A stretch of DNA of 64,000 nucleotides from RGIG3040 sp964410675. GTDB taxonomy: Bacteria; Bacillota; Clostridia; Lachnospirales; Lachnospiraceae. Within the stretch, counting starts at the first letter, position 1. Every line of letters begins with the position of its first letter. The translations under genes and the position numbers were made by a program. Shown here piece after piece: positions 35,215 to 44,471 of the stretch. The notes beneath the pieces are model-generated. The model was not told the DNA's origin. It did no database searches and saw only the letters and a program-made list of their open reading frames with translations. The stretch covers positions 20,112 to 84,111 of the forward strand of contig CAYPIB010000002.1 in the NCBI GenBank assembly GCA_964410675.1, given 5' to 3'.

Positions 35215-35428
35215 ATAACAAGAGAAAAACTTTCGCAGTTCTCTTATTAATTACCCGAAATGCCGGTTCTTGTATTTTGACTCCTAGCAAATGCTAGGTG
35301 GGTTACCGCGGACAACGCTTCTGCCTTCCTCTGCATAATGAAGGCCTGACATCTACGTGCCAATATAGGAATCCCGTTTAAAGTAACTGTAGGTTCAAAA
35401 TAACAAGAGTTATCGTACATTTCAGGAT
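35180..35428 (-). ncRNA. ssrS: Structured small RNA, candidate 6S RNA
   Basis: The 460-base gap between the SpoIID-like gene and the PEPCK gene holds an independent transcription unit. A clear promoter lies at 35435-35463, about 250 bases of highly structured sequence follow, and an intrinsic terminator closes it. No open reading frame fits. By eye, the minus strand can form an apical hairpin (GCCTTC with GGAAGGC), continuing stems (GGCACG with CGTTGTCC; GGG with CCC around TAACCC), a side hairpin CTAGCATTTGCTAG, and a 5-prime hairpin GTTATC/GATAAC. The long interrupted hairpin with a side stem, plus segments such as CCGCGGTAACCCACC, remind me of 6S RNA, which binds sigma-A RNA polymerase. 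The identity is my best guess; the existence of a structured RNA is much better supported. I extended the end into the terminator. Confidence 0.6.
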
Positions 35429-35434
35429 AACTTT

Positions 35435-35463
35435 ATTATACTCAAAAACTCCCTAAATTACAA
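35435..35463 (-). promoter_or_regulatory. Promoter of the small RNA
   Basis: TTGTAA (35458-35463), exactly 17 bases, TATAAT (35435-35440) on the minus strand. The perfect -10 box with no gene following suggests a dedicated RNA promoter. Confidence 0.75.
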
Positions 35464-35519
35464 CTGTATTTTTTACCATATTTAATTTTATAAAAATAAC
35501 ATTATATTACTCCTAATAA

Positions 35520-35551
35520 GAAAGACCCCTAGGTATACCTAAGAGTCTTTC
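35520..35551 (-). terminator. PEPCK terminator
   Basis: A near-palindrome with a long stem (GAAAGAC at one end, GTCTTTC at the other, TAGGTATACCTA in the middle), 58 bases after the pckA stop. The T run on the minus strand is modest. Confidence 0.6.
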
Positions 35552-35609
35552 ATTATTATTATATTACATGACTAGAAGCAATATGAACCTGCATGCTAAA
35601 TTTATTTAA

Positions 35610-37307
35610 TTATAAAGAAGCTGCCTCAGATACAATCTTCTCAAGCGCTGCTGCTGCCTCGTCCGGAAGCTTGTCATATCCGCCCTTTTTAACAGCGAAG
35701 TCTGCAACTGCCTTGGCACGATCCTGCATCCGAGCCTGTAACTGGCTGACATATTCCTTATCGCCTAAGTTTGGTACAAATCCTTCCCAATCCATAATTT
35801 CGATATCAGTGAATGGGCCCCATTGCTTGAATGAAGCTTTGCCTTCAACGATTGTCTCGAGAATACCTAAAGTATCCTTTGGCTGAACCTTTTTGCCCAT
35901 AAAGTCACCGGTATTGATAATGTAGCAATCTACATTCTTTTCATCAACCAATTTTTTGAACTTTTCATAATCATTTACTAATGGATAAGTTCTAAATGGG
36001 TTGGCATAAGGTACGAAGCGAAGTGCATTTAAATCTGTACCGGCAGCCACACGTTCTGCAGTAGATGTCTTTGTCGCAAGAGTTGCGCCCATAACAGATG
36101 CCAGTGCAGCACCTTTTAATTTAACAACCGGTGGAATCGTTGGGTCTTTCATAATCCAGAAAATGGCATTAACCGGAGCTTCAATCTTATCTACACGGTT
36201 TGGAGACCATAATTTAGATTTGATTGCACGTCCATTACCATTTCTAATGTCCTCTGTTACTAACTGAACCTTGCCATCCTCGTCTAACGTTGCAGAACAG
36301 TTCTGCGCTGTAAGCAGATATGTATTATCTGCACAGCCTGTAGGATAGTCAGCGGTCTTATCAAAGTATGTCGGCTCTAATGCGATAGAAGCACATGTAT
36401 CTGTATTTATAATAAATGCATCATCATGAAGAACTTTAATGTCATACTTTCCGTCATGCTTTGCATGTGTAAGTGTCGACTTACCGGAGCCTGATAAACC
36501 ATATACAGATGCTACATATTTAGAACCATCTGCTAATGTATATTCTTTTTGGCCGCCATGACATGATGCATAACCATTTCTGTTTGCAATCGCCCAAGCC
36601 ATTGTAAGTGTACCCTTTTTGTGCTCACCAAAGTATCTCATACCTAAGATTGCAGCACAGTTTTGATCGGTATCAAAATAACAAAGTGTCAGCGGATCGC
36701 TTAAACAGCTGTAGTCTACATCAGGGCGTTCACCCGGGAACCACTGTGGATCGGAGAAAATATAAATATCAGCTTCTTTTCCATCACCAACCGCCTTAGA
36801 GTTTTTGTACATTTTAACATATTCATCAGACATATACTGGAAGTTTAACATCCAAGAGTACATAACGTTCTCTTCACCTTCCGGAATAAGAAGATGAGCC
36901 TTTACCATAAATTCTGGATCAAGACCAACATAAACCTCTGCATGATACATGATTTTCCAACGTGCTTCATAAACAGCGTCCATTACGACTTTATCAAGCT
37001 TCTTATCATCTACACCAGGCTCACCTTTAATGCGGCGTGCTGCTGCATAACGGCCGGTTACAGCGCCATCATTAAATAAAAGAACTTTTGCATCTTTTTC
37101 AAGTCCAAATGTTTCACCATCTTTAATTGGCATATCAGTTACAACTGTTCCCGGTGAATTTTTAGCTAATTCATAAGCCTCTTTCAAAGTGTTTACTTTT
37201 ACTACATTATTTCCGTAGAAAGCAGCTTCAATTATGGAACGTGTCTTGGAAAAACCAGTTTTTCCAGCACCAATCTCGGCTATCGGGTAATACGCTTTTG
37301 TTGACAT
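35610..37307 (-). CDS. pckA: Phosphoenolpyruvate carboxykinase (ATP type, divergent)
   Basis: A 565-residue enzyme that interconverts oxaloacetate and phosphoenolpyruvate using ATP/ADP. In fermentative Clostridia it may run towards oxaloacetate. The P-loop is GLSGSGKST (270-278; the usual form is GLSGTGKTT), with RYFGEHKKGTLTMAWAIANR upstream as the metal and substrate region and a later segment with RFVPYANPFRTYP. The kinase-2 region reads LHDDAFIINTDT where typical ATP-type enzymes have DDEHGWD, and the protein is about 25-30 residues longer than common forms. It is therefore a divergent branch. It has its own promoter, a leader of about 90 bases, and AAGGAGGAC before the ATG. Confidence 0.9.
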   Translation of the reverse strand: MSTKAYYPIAEIGAGKTGFSKTRSIIEAAFYGNNVVKVNTLKEAYELAKNSPGTVVTDMPIKDGETFGLEKDAKVLLFNDGAVTGRYAAARRIKGEPGVDDKKLDKVVMDAVYEARWKIMYHAEVYVGLDPEFMVKAHLLIPEGEENVMYSWMLNFQYMSDEYVKMYKNSKAVGDGKEADIYIFSDPQWFPGERPDVDYSCLSDPLTLCYFDTDQNCAAILGMRYFGEHKKGTLTMAWAIANRNGYASCHGGQKEYTLADGSKYVASVYGLSGSGKSTLTHAKHDGKYDIKVLHDDAFIINTDTCASIALEPTYFDKTADYPTGCADNTYLLTAQNCSATLDEDGKVQLVTEDIRNGNGRAIKSKLWSPNRVDKIEAPVNAIFWIMKDPTIPPVVKLKGAALASVMGATLATKTSTAERVAAGTDLNALRFVPYANPFRTYPLVNDYEKFKKLVDEKNVDCYIINTGDFMGKKVQPKDTLGILETIVEGKASFKQWGPFTDIEIMDWEGFVPNLGDKEYVSQLQARMQDRAKAVADFAVKKGGYDKLPDEAAAALEKIVSEAASL

Positions 37308-37404
37308 ACTTATAGTCCTCCTTAATAAAAATTAATTTATGAACACCGCATATTGCGGTTGCTTCTTCAGTTATATTTCTAATAAAGCTCGTCACATCCG
37401 TTCT

Positions 37405-37433
37405 ATTATCTCAAAACCAATGTTAAAAGTCAA
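37405..37433 (-). promoter_or_regulatory. pckA promoter
   Basis: TTGACT (37428-37433), a 17-base spacer and GATAAT (37405-37410) on the minus strand. The leader that follows can form a small ACCGCA/TGCGGT hairpin near 37350. Confidence 0.75.
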
Positions 37434-37463
37434 TCTAACAAAATATTAAAAATTGGTAAATTA

Positions 37464-39284
37464 CTAAATCGGAGCGGTTGCCTCTTTGAGCCATTCTCTT
37501 TCATTTCCTGTTAAAAACGGGGAAATTTTTTCATATACAGCTTCGTGATAGCGATTCAAATTTTCTCTATCACCAGCCGTCAGCATTTCAATTTCAATTC
37601 CTTCTCGGTCAATTGGAACAAATGTCAATGTCTCAAAGCACATAAACTGATTGCTTAAAACTTTATCTGCTTTTTGACATAATAAAACATTTTCCGTCCG
37701 TATTCCATATTCGCCTTCTACATATGCACCCGGCTCATCCGACACAAACATTCCTTCTTCTAAAATTGCTTCTTTGGCTCCATGTGAATAATGATAACTA
37801 ATTCTCTGAGGTCCTTCATGAACGTTTAACATATAGCCAATACCATGCCCTGTCCCGCATTTATAATCAACCCCTAGTCTCCATAGCGGTTCTCTTGCCA
37901 GAATATCCAGATTCCTTCCGGTACAGCCATATAAAAACTGTGTATTGGCAAGCCGCAGCATACCAATCGCTGCTGCTGTAAAGTGCTGTTTTTGGACAGC
38001 ACTGATTTCTCCAAGTATAATTGTCCTTGTGACATCTGTAGTACCGCCATAATACTGCCCCCCTGAATCGACAAGCAGCATTCCTTTACTTTCTAATTGA
38101 GCGTTTGATTTTTCATCTGCCTGATAATGCATCATTGCCGCATTAGATGCATAAGCACTGATTGTTGGAAAAGAAAAATTGATAAATTCAGGAATTTGTT
38201 TTCTCAAATCATCTAAATATTTTGCCGCCTTTAATTCCGTTAAAGGTTCTTTTCCAATCGTATCTTTCAGCCAATAAATAAATTTAGTAACCGCAGCACT
38301 GTCCTTTATATAAATTTCACGGCTATTTTGAATCTCGGTTATCGACTTTACTGCTTTTAAAAGCGTAATCGGATTGTTATCAATAAATCCATCGGTCCGT
38401 TCCACAAGAAGCCTGCCAAGCAGACAACTGATTTCTTCCTTCGCTGCCATAACTTTTTCATCCTTTGGCAGATCTTTTACAAAAGAAAAGAAGCTGTCAT
38501 ATGGCAGTATCGTAACTGACTGTGCTTTCATAATTTCCCTTACCGATTCGTTAACTGCCTCCGGCTGTAGAAATAAATAGGCATTTTCTAATGTAATGAC
38601 AGCATAGCTAAGTGCCACTGGATTACATTCTATATCACTACCGCGCAAATGATAAAGCCACATGACATCGTCTAACTTGCTTAATACAAGTCCCCGGCAT
38701 CCTTGCACTTTTATTTGCTGCCGGACTTTTTCAATTGTTTGTGTCACTGATTCACCCGTGTAGGATTCATCTAGGAAAAACACCTTTTCACACGGCAGCT
38801 GTGAACGTTTTTCTTCTCTGTCAAGCTGCCATATTTTACCGGCAAGGTCAACTTTATATTGAAATTTGGCCCCTTTTTTATATAATGCTTCGTCAAGCTT
38901 TAAACTGTATTCATAAGAGATACAGCTTCCGTCTACACCAAGCACTTGATTGGTTTCTATATGGGCCTCTAAATATTGCTCCACAGTTGGAACACCCGGC
39001 TCTTGTGACTTACACAGTCTTATTTGGCTGCCCGCCAACTCTCTTTCTGCCTGAATAAAATATCTGCCGTCCGTCCACAAAAGCGCCTCATCCATTGTAA
39101 CAAGCAAAGTACCGTTTGAACCTGTAAAACCCGTTAAATACTCTCTTACCTTAAAATAATCATGCACATATTCTGAATTATGGTAATCTTCTGTCAGCAC
39201 TAAATACATATCCACATTTTGCTCACGCATCGCTTGTCTCAATTTATTTAGTCTTTTTACAAATTTATTTTGATGAGCAGTCAT
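37464..39284 (-). CDS. Xaa-Pro aminopeptidase (M24B family)
   Basis: A 606-residue metallopeptidase that removes N-terminal residues next to proline. It has the three-domain layout of large aminopeptidase P: two creatinase-like N-terminal domains, then a pita-bread catalytic domain from about residue 320. Metal ligands are recognisable in LLVDSGGQYYGGTTDVTRT (two Asp), GTGHGIGYMLNVHEGP (His), and DEPGAYVEGEYGIRTENVLL (Glu residues). No signal peptide is present, so it is cytosolic. deoC lies 24 bases upstream on the same strand, so the two may be co-transcribed. Confidence 0.93.
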   Translation of the reverse strand: MTAHQNKFVKRLNKLRQAMREQNVDMYLVLTEDYHNSEYVHDYFKVREYLTGFTGSNGTLLVTMDEALLWTDGRYFIQAERELAGSQIRLCKSQEPGVPTVEQYLEAHIETNQVLGVDGSCISYEYSLKLDEALYKKGAKFQYKVDLAGKIWQLDREEKRSQLPCEKVFFLDESYTGESVTQTIEKVRQQIKVQGCRGLVLSKLDDVMWLYHLRGSDIECNPVALSYAVITLENAYLFLQPEAVNESVREIMKAQSVTILPYDSFFSFVKDLPKDEKVMAAKEEISCLLGRLLVERTDGFIDNNPITLLKAVKSITEIQNSREIYIKDSAAVTKFIYWLKDTIGKEPLTELKAAKYLDDLRKQIPEFINFSFPTISAYASNAAMMHYQADEKSNAQLESKGMLLVDSGGQYYGGTTDVTRTIILGEISAVQKQHFTAAAIGMLRLANTQFLYGCTGRNLDILAREPLWRLGVDYKCGTGHGIGYMLNVHEGPQRISYHYSHGAKEAILEEGMFVSDEPGAYVEGEYGIRTENVLLCQKADKVLSNQFMCFETLTFVPIDREGIEIEMLTAGDRENLNRYHEAVYEKISPFLTGNEREWLKEATAPI

Positions 39285-39308
39285 ATTTTAAATTCTCCAA
39301 TCTATAAT

Positions 39309-39956
39309 TTACTCGGTAAATAGTGTATGAGCAGCACTGCTTCCGATTCTTTCACAGCCTGCCTTTAAAAATGCTTCGATATGGTCCTTAGTCCGGATAC
39401 CGCCTGCCGCCTTTATCCGCACCGCATCACCAATATGCTCTTTAAATAAGGCAATATCCTTTAAGTCAGCTCCGGCACTTCCAAATCCTGTCGATGTTTT
39501 GATATAGTCGGCTCCGGCATCGGTAATAATTTGACAAAGTCTAATCTTTTCTTCCTCTGTCAGATAACAGGCCTCTATAATCACCTTTAAAATACGGTTG
39601 CCGCATTCTTTCTTTAATGTAATGACTTCTCTTTGCACTTTATCGAAATCACCATTTTTAACGTCGCTAATGTTAATGACCATATCAATTTCTTCCGCGC
39701 CATCTAAAATTGCTTCTCTTGTCTCACTCAGCTTTGCTTCAAGCACACTGTAACCAAGCGGAAAGCCAACTACCGTACAAATTGTCAACTGACTGCCAAA
39801 AGTTTTTTTCACCCTTCTAATATAACACGGCGGAATACATACCGATGCCGCTTCCATTTTAATTGCTTCCTCGCATAACCTTTGTATATCCTCCCACGCT
39901 GCAAATGGTTTCAGCTGCGTATGGTCTATATGTTTTAATATGTCTTTTGTTTGCAT
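39309..39956 (-). CDS. deoC: Deoxyribose-phosphate aldolase
   Basis: A 215-residue class I aldolase that cleaves 2-deoxyribose 5-phosphate to acetaldehyde and glyceraldehyde 3-phosphate in deoxynucleoside breakdown. The Schiff-base Lys153 lies in DYIKTSTGFG, the assisting Lys182 in RIKAAGGIRT, and the Asp in EEIDMVINI. The length is typical. I chose the ATG at 39956, which has GAGAGGAG 7 bases upstream; a frame 17 codons longer has no site. The Xaa-Pro aminopeptidase gene follows within 24 bases; other nucleoside genes are not adjacent. Confidence 0.95.
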   Translation of the reverse strand: MQTKDILKHIDHTQLKPFAAWEDIQRLCEEAIKMEAASVCIPPCYIRRVKKTFGSQLTICTVVGFPLGYSVLEAKLSETREAILDGAEEIDMVINISDVKNGDFDKVQREVITLKKECGNRILKVIIEACYLTEEEKIRLCQIITDAGADYIKTSTGFGSAGADLKDIALFKEHIGDAVRIKAAGGIRTKDHIEAFLKAGCERIGSSAAHTLFTE

Positions 39957-40096
39957 AAATACTCTCCTCTCTGCTAAGTAATTATTTACTTCATAATCAT
40001 AAAACAATTTGCCAAAAAAATCTAGAAAATTATAATATAGTTTGTGATTTTTTGTTAAATATCTATGAATTTTTTAAAAACTTTTTACAAATTTGC

Positions 40097-40126
40097 TTGC
40101 TCACAAACCTATTTCCATGGTATATT
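40097..40126 (+). promoter_or_regulatory. Possible citrate synthase promoter and long leader
   Basis: TTGCTC (40097-40102), 18 bases, TATATT (40121-40126). This would give a 5-prime leader of about 200 bases in the 374-base gap before the citrate synthase gene. Near its end CAAAGG and ATGC can pair with GCAT and CCTTTG (about 40259-40293), just upstream of the ribosome-binding site. I recognise no known riboswitch. Confidence 0.4.
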
Positions 40127-40330
40127 TATTGTGGATTACATCTCAATCAGCAGTTCAATCTAAAACTTTTCAGCCAGTTATGTCAAGTTAGATACTTAGT
40201 AACGTCTGACATTGCAACCCATTTACAACTTCATTCACTGCTCACGGAGCATATTGACTCAAAGGGATTTTTATGCTAGTTAGGCATCCTTTGGGATACT
40301 TATAAAACAAATTAGAAAGGTGGAGAAAAT

Positions 40331-41689
40331 ATGGAACACAACTCTTTTTCAGAAATTACTCCCGAAATTTTACACCTTGCCGAACTTAGCAAGGGTTCCG
40401 GTTTAATAGACACAGAACTATTTACAAGATATGAGGTAAAACGAGGACTTAGAGACGTAAACGGTAAAGGTGTTCTTGCAGGTCTTACCCGCATCTCCGA
40501 TGTGCGTGCCAGCAAAATAGTGGACGGTATTTCCGTGCCAACCCATGGCGAACTAATTTATAGAGGTTATAACGTAAAAGATTTAGTTTCTGGTTTTACA
40601 AAAGCTAACCGTTTTGGATTTGAGGAGGTTACATATTTACTTTTATTTGACGCGCTTCCAACTCTTGATGAATTAGCTTCTTTCCGCAAGCTTCTTGCTC
40701 ATTACCGGACTCTGCCAACCAGTTTCGTACGTGATATCATTATGAAGGCCCCAAGCAAAGATATGATGAATATTCTCGCTAGAAGTGTGCTGACAATGTA
40801 TGCTTATGATGACAGAGCCGATGACACATCCATACCTAACGTACTTCGGCAGTCTCTGCAATTAATATCCCTGTTTCCTTTATTTTGTATTTATGGGTAT
40901 CAGGCATACAGCCACCATCATGATGGTAACAGTCTTTTCATCCACCAACCTGATCCGGCACTGTCTACAGCAGAAAACATCCTGCACTTATTACGCCCTG
41001 ACAGCTCTTACACCCCGTTAGAGGCCAGTATTTTGGACATTGCATTAGTTCTTCATATGGAACATGGCGGAGGTAATAACTCAAGCTTTACAACTCACGT
41101 AGTTACCTCTACACTGACCGATACTTATTCCGTTATTGCTGCGGCAATCGGCTCCTTAAAAGGACCCCGCCACGGCGGTGCAAATATTAAAGTAGTGCAA
41201 ATGTTTGAGGAGATGAAAAAAGTAGTATCTGACTGGGAAGACGAAGAAGAAGTTTCAGACTATTTAAGAAAATTATTACATAAAGAAGCCTTTGATTATT
41301 CAGGATTAATATATGGTATCGGTCATGCTGTATATTCTAAATCAGATCCGCGTGCAGTTATCTTTAAAGATTTCGTGGAAAAACTATCAGAAGAAAAAGG
41401 TCTTCATAATGAGTTTATGCTTTACTCTCTCGTTGAAAAGCTTGCTCCCAAGGTGATTGGCGAAGAACGACAGATATATAAAGGTGTCAGCATCAATGTA
41501 GACTTTTACTCTGGCTTTGTATATAATATGCTTGGACTTCCCAGTGAGTTATATACTCCGATTTTTGCAATTGCCCGTATTGCCGGCTGGAGTGCCCATC
41601 GTTTAGAAGAACTTGCTAACAATGGTAAAATCATACGGCCTGCTTACAAACCAATTCACGAAGACAGAGTCTATGAAGATATTTCATAG
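40331..41689 (+). CDS. gltA: Citrate synthase
   Basis: A 452-residue enzyme that condenses acetyl-CoA with oxaloacetate to citrate. It is the longer citrate/2-methylcitrate synthase form found in Lachnospiraceae, with an N-terminal extension before the core that starts with SKIVDGISVPTHGELIYRGY. The catalytic-type residues are His245 (HMEHGGGNNSS), His281 (LKGPRHGGAN) and the Asp in NVDFYSG; GHAVYSKSDPRA is also conserved. AGGTGGAG precedes the ATG. It stands alone and converges with threonine synthase across a strong terminator; no aconitase or isocitrate dehydrogenase gene is next to it. The symbol citZ is used in Bacillus. Confidence 0.93.
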   Translation: MEHNSFSEITPEILHLAELSKGSGLIDTELFTRYEVKRGLRDVNGKGVLAGLTRISDVRASKIVDGISVPTHGELIYRGYNVKDLVSGFTKANRFGFEEVTYLLLFDALPTLDELASFRKLLAHYRTLPTSFVRDIIMKAPSKDMMNILARSVLTMYAYDDRADDTSIPNVLRQSLQLISLFPLFCIYGYQAYSHHHDGNSLFIHQPDPALSTAENILHLLRPDSSYTPLEASILDIALVLHMEHGGGNNSSFTTHVVTSTLTDTYSVIAAAIGSLKGPRHGGANIKVVQMFEEMKKVVSDWEDEEEVSDYLRKLLHKEAFDYSGLIYGIGHAVYSKSDPRAVIFKDFVEKLSEEKGLHNEFMLYSLVEKLAPKVIGEERQIYKGVSINVDFYSGFVYNMLGLPSELYTPIFAIARIAGWSAHRLEELANNGKIIRPAYKPIHEDRVYEDIS

Positions 41690-41727
41690 GAACATCTTTC
41701 CCCCGTTTCCTATTAAAATATAACTAG

Positions 41728-41759
41728 AAATCCCCTAAGTAAAATGCTTAGGGGATTTT
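41728..41759. terminator. Bidirectional terminator
   Basis: Perfect 12-base arms AAATCCCCTAAG (41728-41739) and CTTAGGGGATTT (41747-41758) between the converging citrate synthase and thrC genes. Confidence 0.85.
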
Positions 41760-41768
41760 GTATCTGTT

Positions 41769-43256
41769 TTATAATTTAAGAAATTTCCTAACAACTTCTT
41801 TCATTTCATTTGTTTCACATACCGTATCATGTAATATTGGTGCAAAACGGATTTCTTCAATTGCTTTTGGTACTTCTGTATTTGAAATTTTAGAAAGCTC
41901 ATCAACCAATTCAAAATCGCTCATCGAATCGTATTCTAAATCAATGGCATCCATAACGCTTCTCGTGAACTTATATGGGCTTGCCGTTGAAGCAATCATC
42001 GTTTTCGTATGATCGCCGGTACTTTCTTTGTACTTTTCGTATACAACGCCTGCCACTGCTGTATGGGTATCAATTACATATCCGCATTCTTCATAAAGTC
42101 TTTTAATAAATTCAAAAATTTCCGTTTCGGCTGCATACCCGCTTTCAAAATCAGCAAGCTGTTTTTTCATATCAGCAGTAATCTTGTAGGAGCCGTTTTT
42201 TGCTAAGGAAGCCATTCTATTTGCATTTTCCTCAGGATTCTCATCGCCTGCTTTGTAAATCAAACGTTCTAAATTACTGGAAATCAATATATCCATAGAC
42301 GGAGATGCTGTTAAGATAAACTCTCTGTTTTTATCATAAATACCTGTTTGAAAAAAGTCATACAATACTTTATTATCATTGGAAGCACAAATTAATTTTG
42401 CAATTGGTACTCCCATATTTTTTGCATAAAATGCTGCTAATATATTACCAAAGTTACCTGTTGGCACAACAACATTAATGGCCTCTCCTTCTAATACCCT
42501 GCCCTGCTCTAATAGCTTTGCATACGCATACACATAATAAACTACTTGAGGAATAAGACGTCCGATATTGATAGAGTTAGCAGAAGAAAATTGAAAGCCC
42601 TTTTCCTTCATCTCTTTTTCCAGCGCTTCGTCCGAAAAGAGCTGCTTCACACTCGTCTGGGCATCATCAAAATTGCCATGAATACCAACGACGTGCGTAT
42701 TGTTACCCTTTTGTGTCACCATCTGCTTTTCCTGTATCGGGCTGACACCATTTTTAGGATAAAACACAATGATTTTGGTTCCCGGTATATCAGCAAAGCC
42801 TGCCAGTGCTGCTTTTCCTGTATCACCTGATGTAGCTGTTAAAATGACAATTTCATTTGTTACATTATTTTTCTTTGCTGAAGTCGTAAGCAGATGCGGC
42901 AGTATTGATAATGCCATATCTTTAAATGCAATCGTCGCACCATGGAATAATTCCAAATAATAAACACCATCTGCCTCAGCTAAAGGTGCAATTTCTTTTA
43001 CATCAAATTTGTTGTCATAAGCTTTGTTAATACAGCTTTTCAACTCCTCTTCCGTAAAATCTGTCAAAAACAGCTTCATAACCTCATATGCAATTTCTTG
43101 ATATGTCATATGACCAAGCTGCTTCATAGTAAGTGAAAGCTTTGGAATCTGATTTGGTACATAAAGACCGCCGTCATTTGCTAATCCTTTTAAAATAGCC
43201 TTTGAAGCGGTTACTTGTTCACCTTCACTTCTCGTACTTTTATACATAATTTCCAT
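41769..43256 (-). CDS. thrC: Threonine synthase
   Basis: A 495-residue PLP enzyme that converts O-phosphohomoserine to threonine. It is the long ThrC type, with the N-terminal MYKSTRS...GLANDGGLYVP segment. The PLP Lys112 lies in HGATIAFKDMALSILP, TATSGDTGKAALAGF is the phosphate-binding region, and VPTGNFGNILAAFYA is also present. I chose the ATG at 43256, with GAGG 8 bases upstream. A frame 20 codons longer is excluded because it would begin within a few bases of the predicted transcription start. It is followed by a strong terminator and appears monocistronic. Confidence 0.95.
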   Translation of the reverse strand: MEIMYKSTRSEGEQVTASKAILKGLANDGGLYVPNQIPKLSLTMKQLGHMTYQEIAYEVMKLFLTDFTEEELKSCINKAYDNKFDVKEIAPLAEADGVYYLELFHGATIAFKDMALSILPHLLTTSAKKNNVTNEIVILTATSGDTGKAALAGFADIPGTKIIVFYPKNGVSPIQEKQMVTQKGNNTHVVGIHGNFDDAQTSVKQLFSDEALEKEMKEKGFQFSSANSINIGRLIPQVVYYVYAYAKLLEQGRVLEGEAINVVVPTGNFGNILAAFYAKNMGVPIAKLICASNDNKVLYDFFQTGIYDKNREFILTASPSMDILISSNLERLIYKAGDENPEENANRMASLAKNGSYKITADMKKQLADFESGYAAETEIFEFIKRLYEECGYVIDTHTAVAGVVYEKYKESTGDHTKTMIASTASPYKFTRSVMDAIDLEYDSMSDFELVDELSKISNTEVPKAIEEIRFAPILHDTVCETNEMKEVVRKFLKL

Positions 43257-43321
43257 GCTGTTATCCTCACATTTTCCTTTCTCAGATGATATCACATTTA
43301 GTTTTAATAATATCATTGATT

Positions 43322-43350
43322 ATTTTACCACAAGATATTTGCGGTTGCAA
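43322..43350 (-). promoter_or_regulatory. thrC promoter
   Basis: TTGCAA (43345-43350), a 17-base spacer and TAAAAT (43322-43327) on the minus strand. It supports the downstream choice of start codon. Confidence 0.7.
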
Positions 43351-43367
43351 GAAAATGGTGGAAAGTT

Positions 43368-44108
43368 CTATCGGTAAAATTCATGTCCTCCATAAGTGCA
43401 TACATAAGTCAGCTTGTTTCTAAACCAACTGACCTTATCTGATGCCGCTTTATGTGCAGCAACAAAATAAAGAGCTCCCCCTGAAATGTCTTCTCCGTAA
43501 ATAGCCCTTTCTACTGCATTGATTGTTTCCTGTGATATCCTCACACTATAAAATCTTCCGTCCCTCGTCGGGGCAAATTGAGTTTTTCCGCCGCTTCTCT
43601 GAAATACCACCTCTGTTACATTATTCGGAAATTTTTTGCTGTTGACACGGTTTAATATAACATTTGCCACTAATAATTTTCCGTTTTCACCTTCACCGGA
43701 TGCCTCTGCTTCAACAATACGCAAGAGCGTGTTATAATCGTCTTCTGCTAAATAATACTTCTTTTCTCTTTTCAGCATTTCCTCATCAATAATTCTTGGC
43801 TTCGAAACTGCCTGGCTGAGCCTAGTTTCATATTGACTTGTAATCAGAGTGTACTCATCCTTGCTCTCTTCTAAATTTTCTATCCATTTTACTGCTTCTA
43901 TGAAGGAGTTTTGTGTCAGTGGCCGATAAATCAGAAAACCTAAAAGTAATACCATTTCTGCCATCATAACAAATTTTGCCATTCTATCTTTGAAAAAATT
44001 CTTTTGATATCGTTTTCTTCTGCATAGAATCGCTAATTCTATTTTTTCGATTCTGCTTCTAAAATCCAATTGAGCAGCAATCTCTTTTCTTCTTCCTTTT
44101 TGTTTCAT
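43368..44108 (-). CDS. SleB/CwlJ-type cell wall hydrolase
   Basis: A 246-residue protein with a basic cytoplasmic N-terminus, one membrane helix (about residues 44-62), a short stalk, and a C-terminal Hydrolase_2 domain. That domain runs from YNTLLRIVEAEASGEGENGK and NVILNRVNS to KTQFAPTRDGRFYSV and GALYFVAA. Members act on peptidoglycan in spore cortex lysis (SleB, CwlJ), and many vegetative relatives exist. The membrane anchor, in place of a spore-type signal peptide, argues that this one is vegetative or peri-sporulation. I chose the ATG at 44108 with a perfect AAGGAGG site; a frame 7 codons longer is less likely. Confidence 0.88.
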   Translation of the reverse strand: MKQKGRRKEIAAQLDFRSRIEKIELAILCRRKRYQKNFFKDRMAKFVMMAEMVLLLGFLIYRPLTQNSFIEAVKWIENLEESKDEYTLITSQYETRLSQAVSKPRIIDEEMLKREKKYYLAEDDYNTLLRIVEAEASGEGENGKLLVANVILNRVNSKKFPNNVTEVVFQRSGGKTQFAPTRDGRFYSVRISQETINAVERAIYGEDISGGALYFVAAHKAASDKVSWFRNKLTYVCTYGGHEFYR

Positions 44109-44471
44109 TGTGTACCTCCTTAAGATCAATCCAAAAACAAATAATTTTGTAACTAAATTGAAATCTTCCAGAAATTAATTTTACATGTTGTAATAGTTTT
44201 GTAATAACTCATTCATTAGTCTATACAGTAAACTTAGAAAAAATACTTAATTTTTGATTTTTTACATGTCAAGGACAAGTTTTCCCTGTATTTACCAGTA
44301 ATTTTTTTGTCGACATATTTATATACAAATCGTGAAAAGCCTAAATTAAATTTGATTTTTATGTCAAAATTTGCGATAATTAAATAAAGTAAGTAATTAT
44401 AAATTGATAATTTTTAAGGGGAATTTTGATTTTTTTATTGGTAAAATAGAAAGGAAATAGAAAGGATAATC
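44109..44471. other. AT-rich divergent intergenic region
   Basis: About 360 bases of very AT-rich sequence between the diverging SleB-type gene and the AP2/HNH-like gene. Apart from a possible extended -10 (TG-G-TAAAAT, 44439-44447) for the plus-strand gene and a short TGTCGACA palindrome near 44309, I see no recognisable element. Confidence 0.5.

Noticed and set aside
35281..35320. GGGTTACCGCGG looked like part of a T-box.
   Set aside because: The T-box core needs GGTGG-N-ACCGCG; on neither strand is the full core present, and the segment lies inside a separate structured RNA with its own promoter.
40052..40279. Small open frame of 75 residues before citrate synthase as a leader peptide.
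   Set aside because: It begins upstream of the likely promoter and has no ribosome-binding site or amino acid bias.
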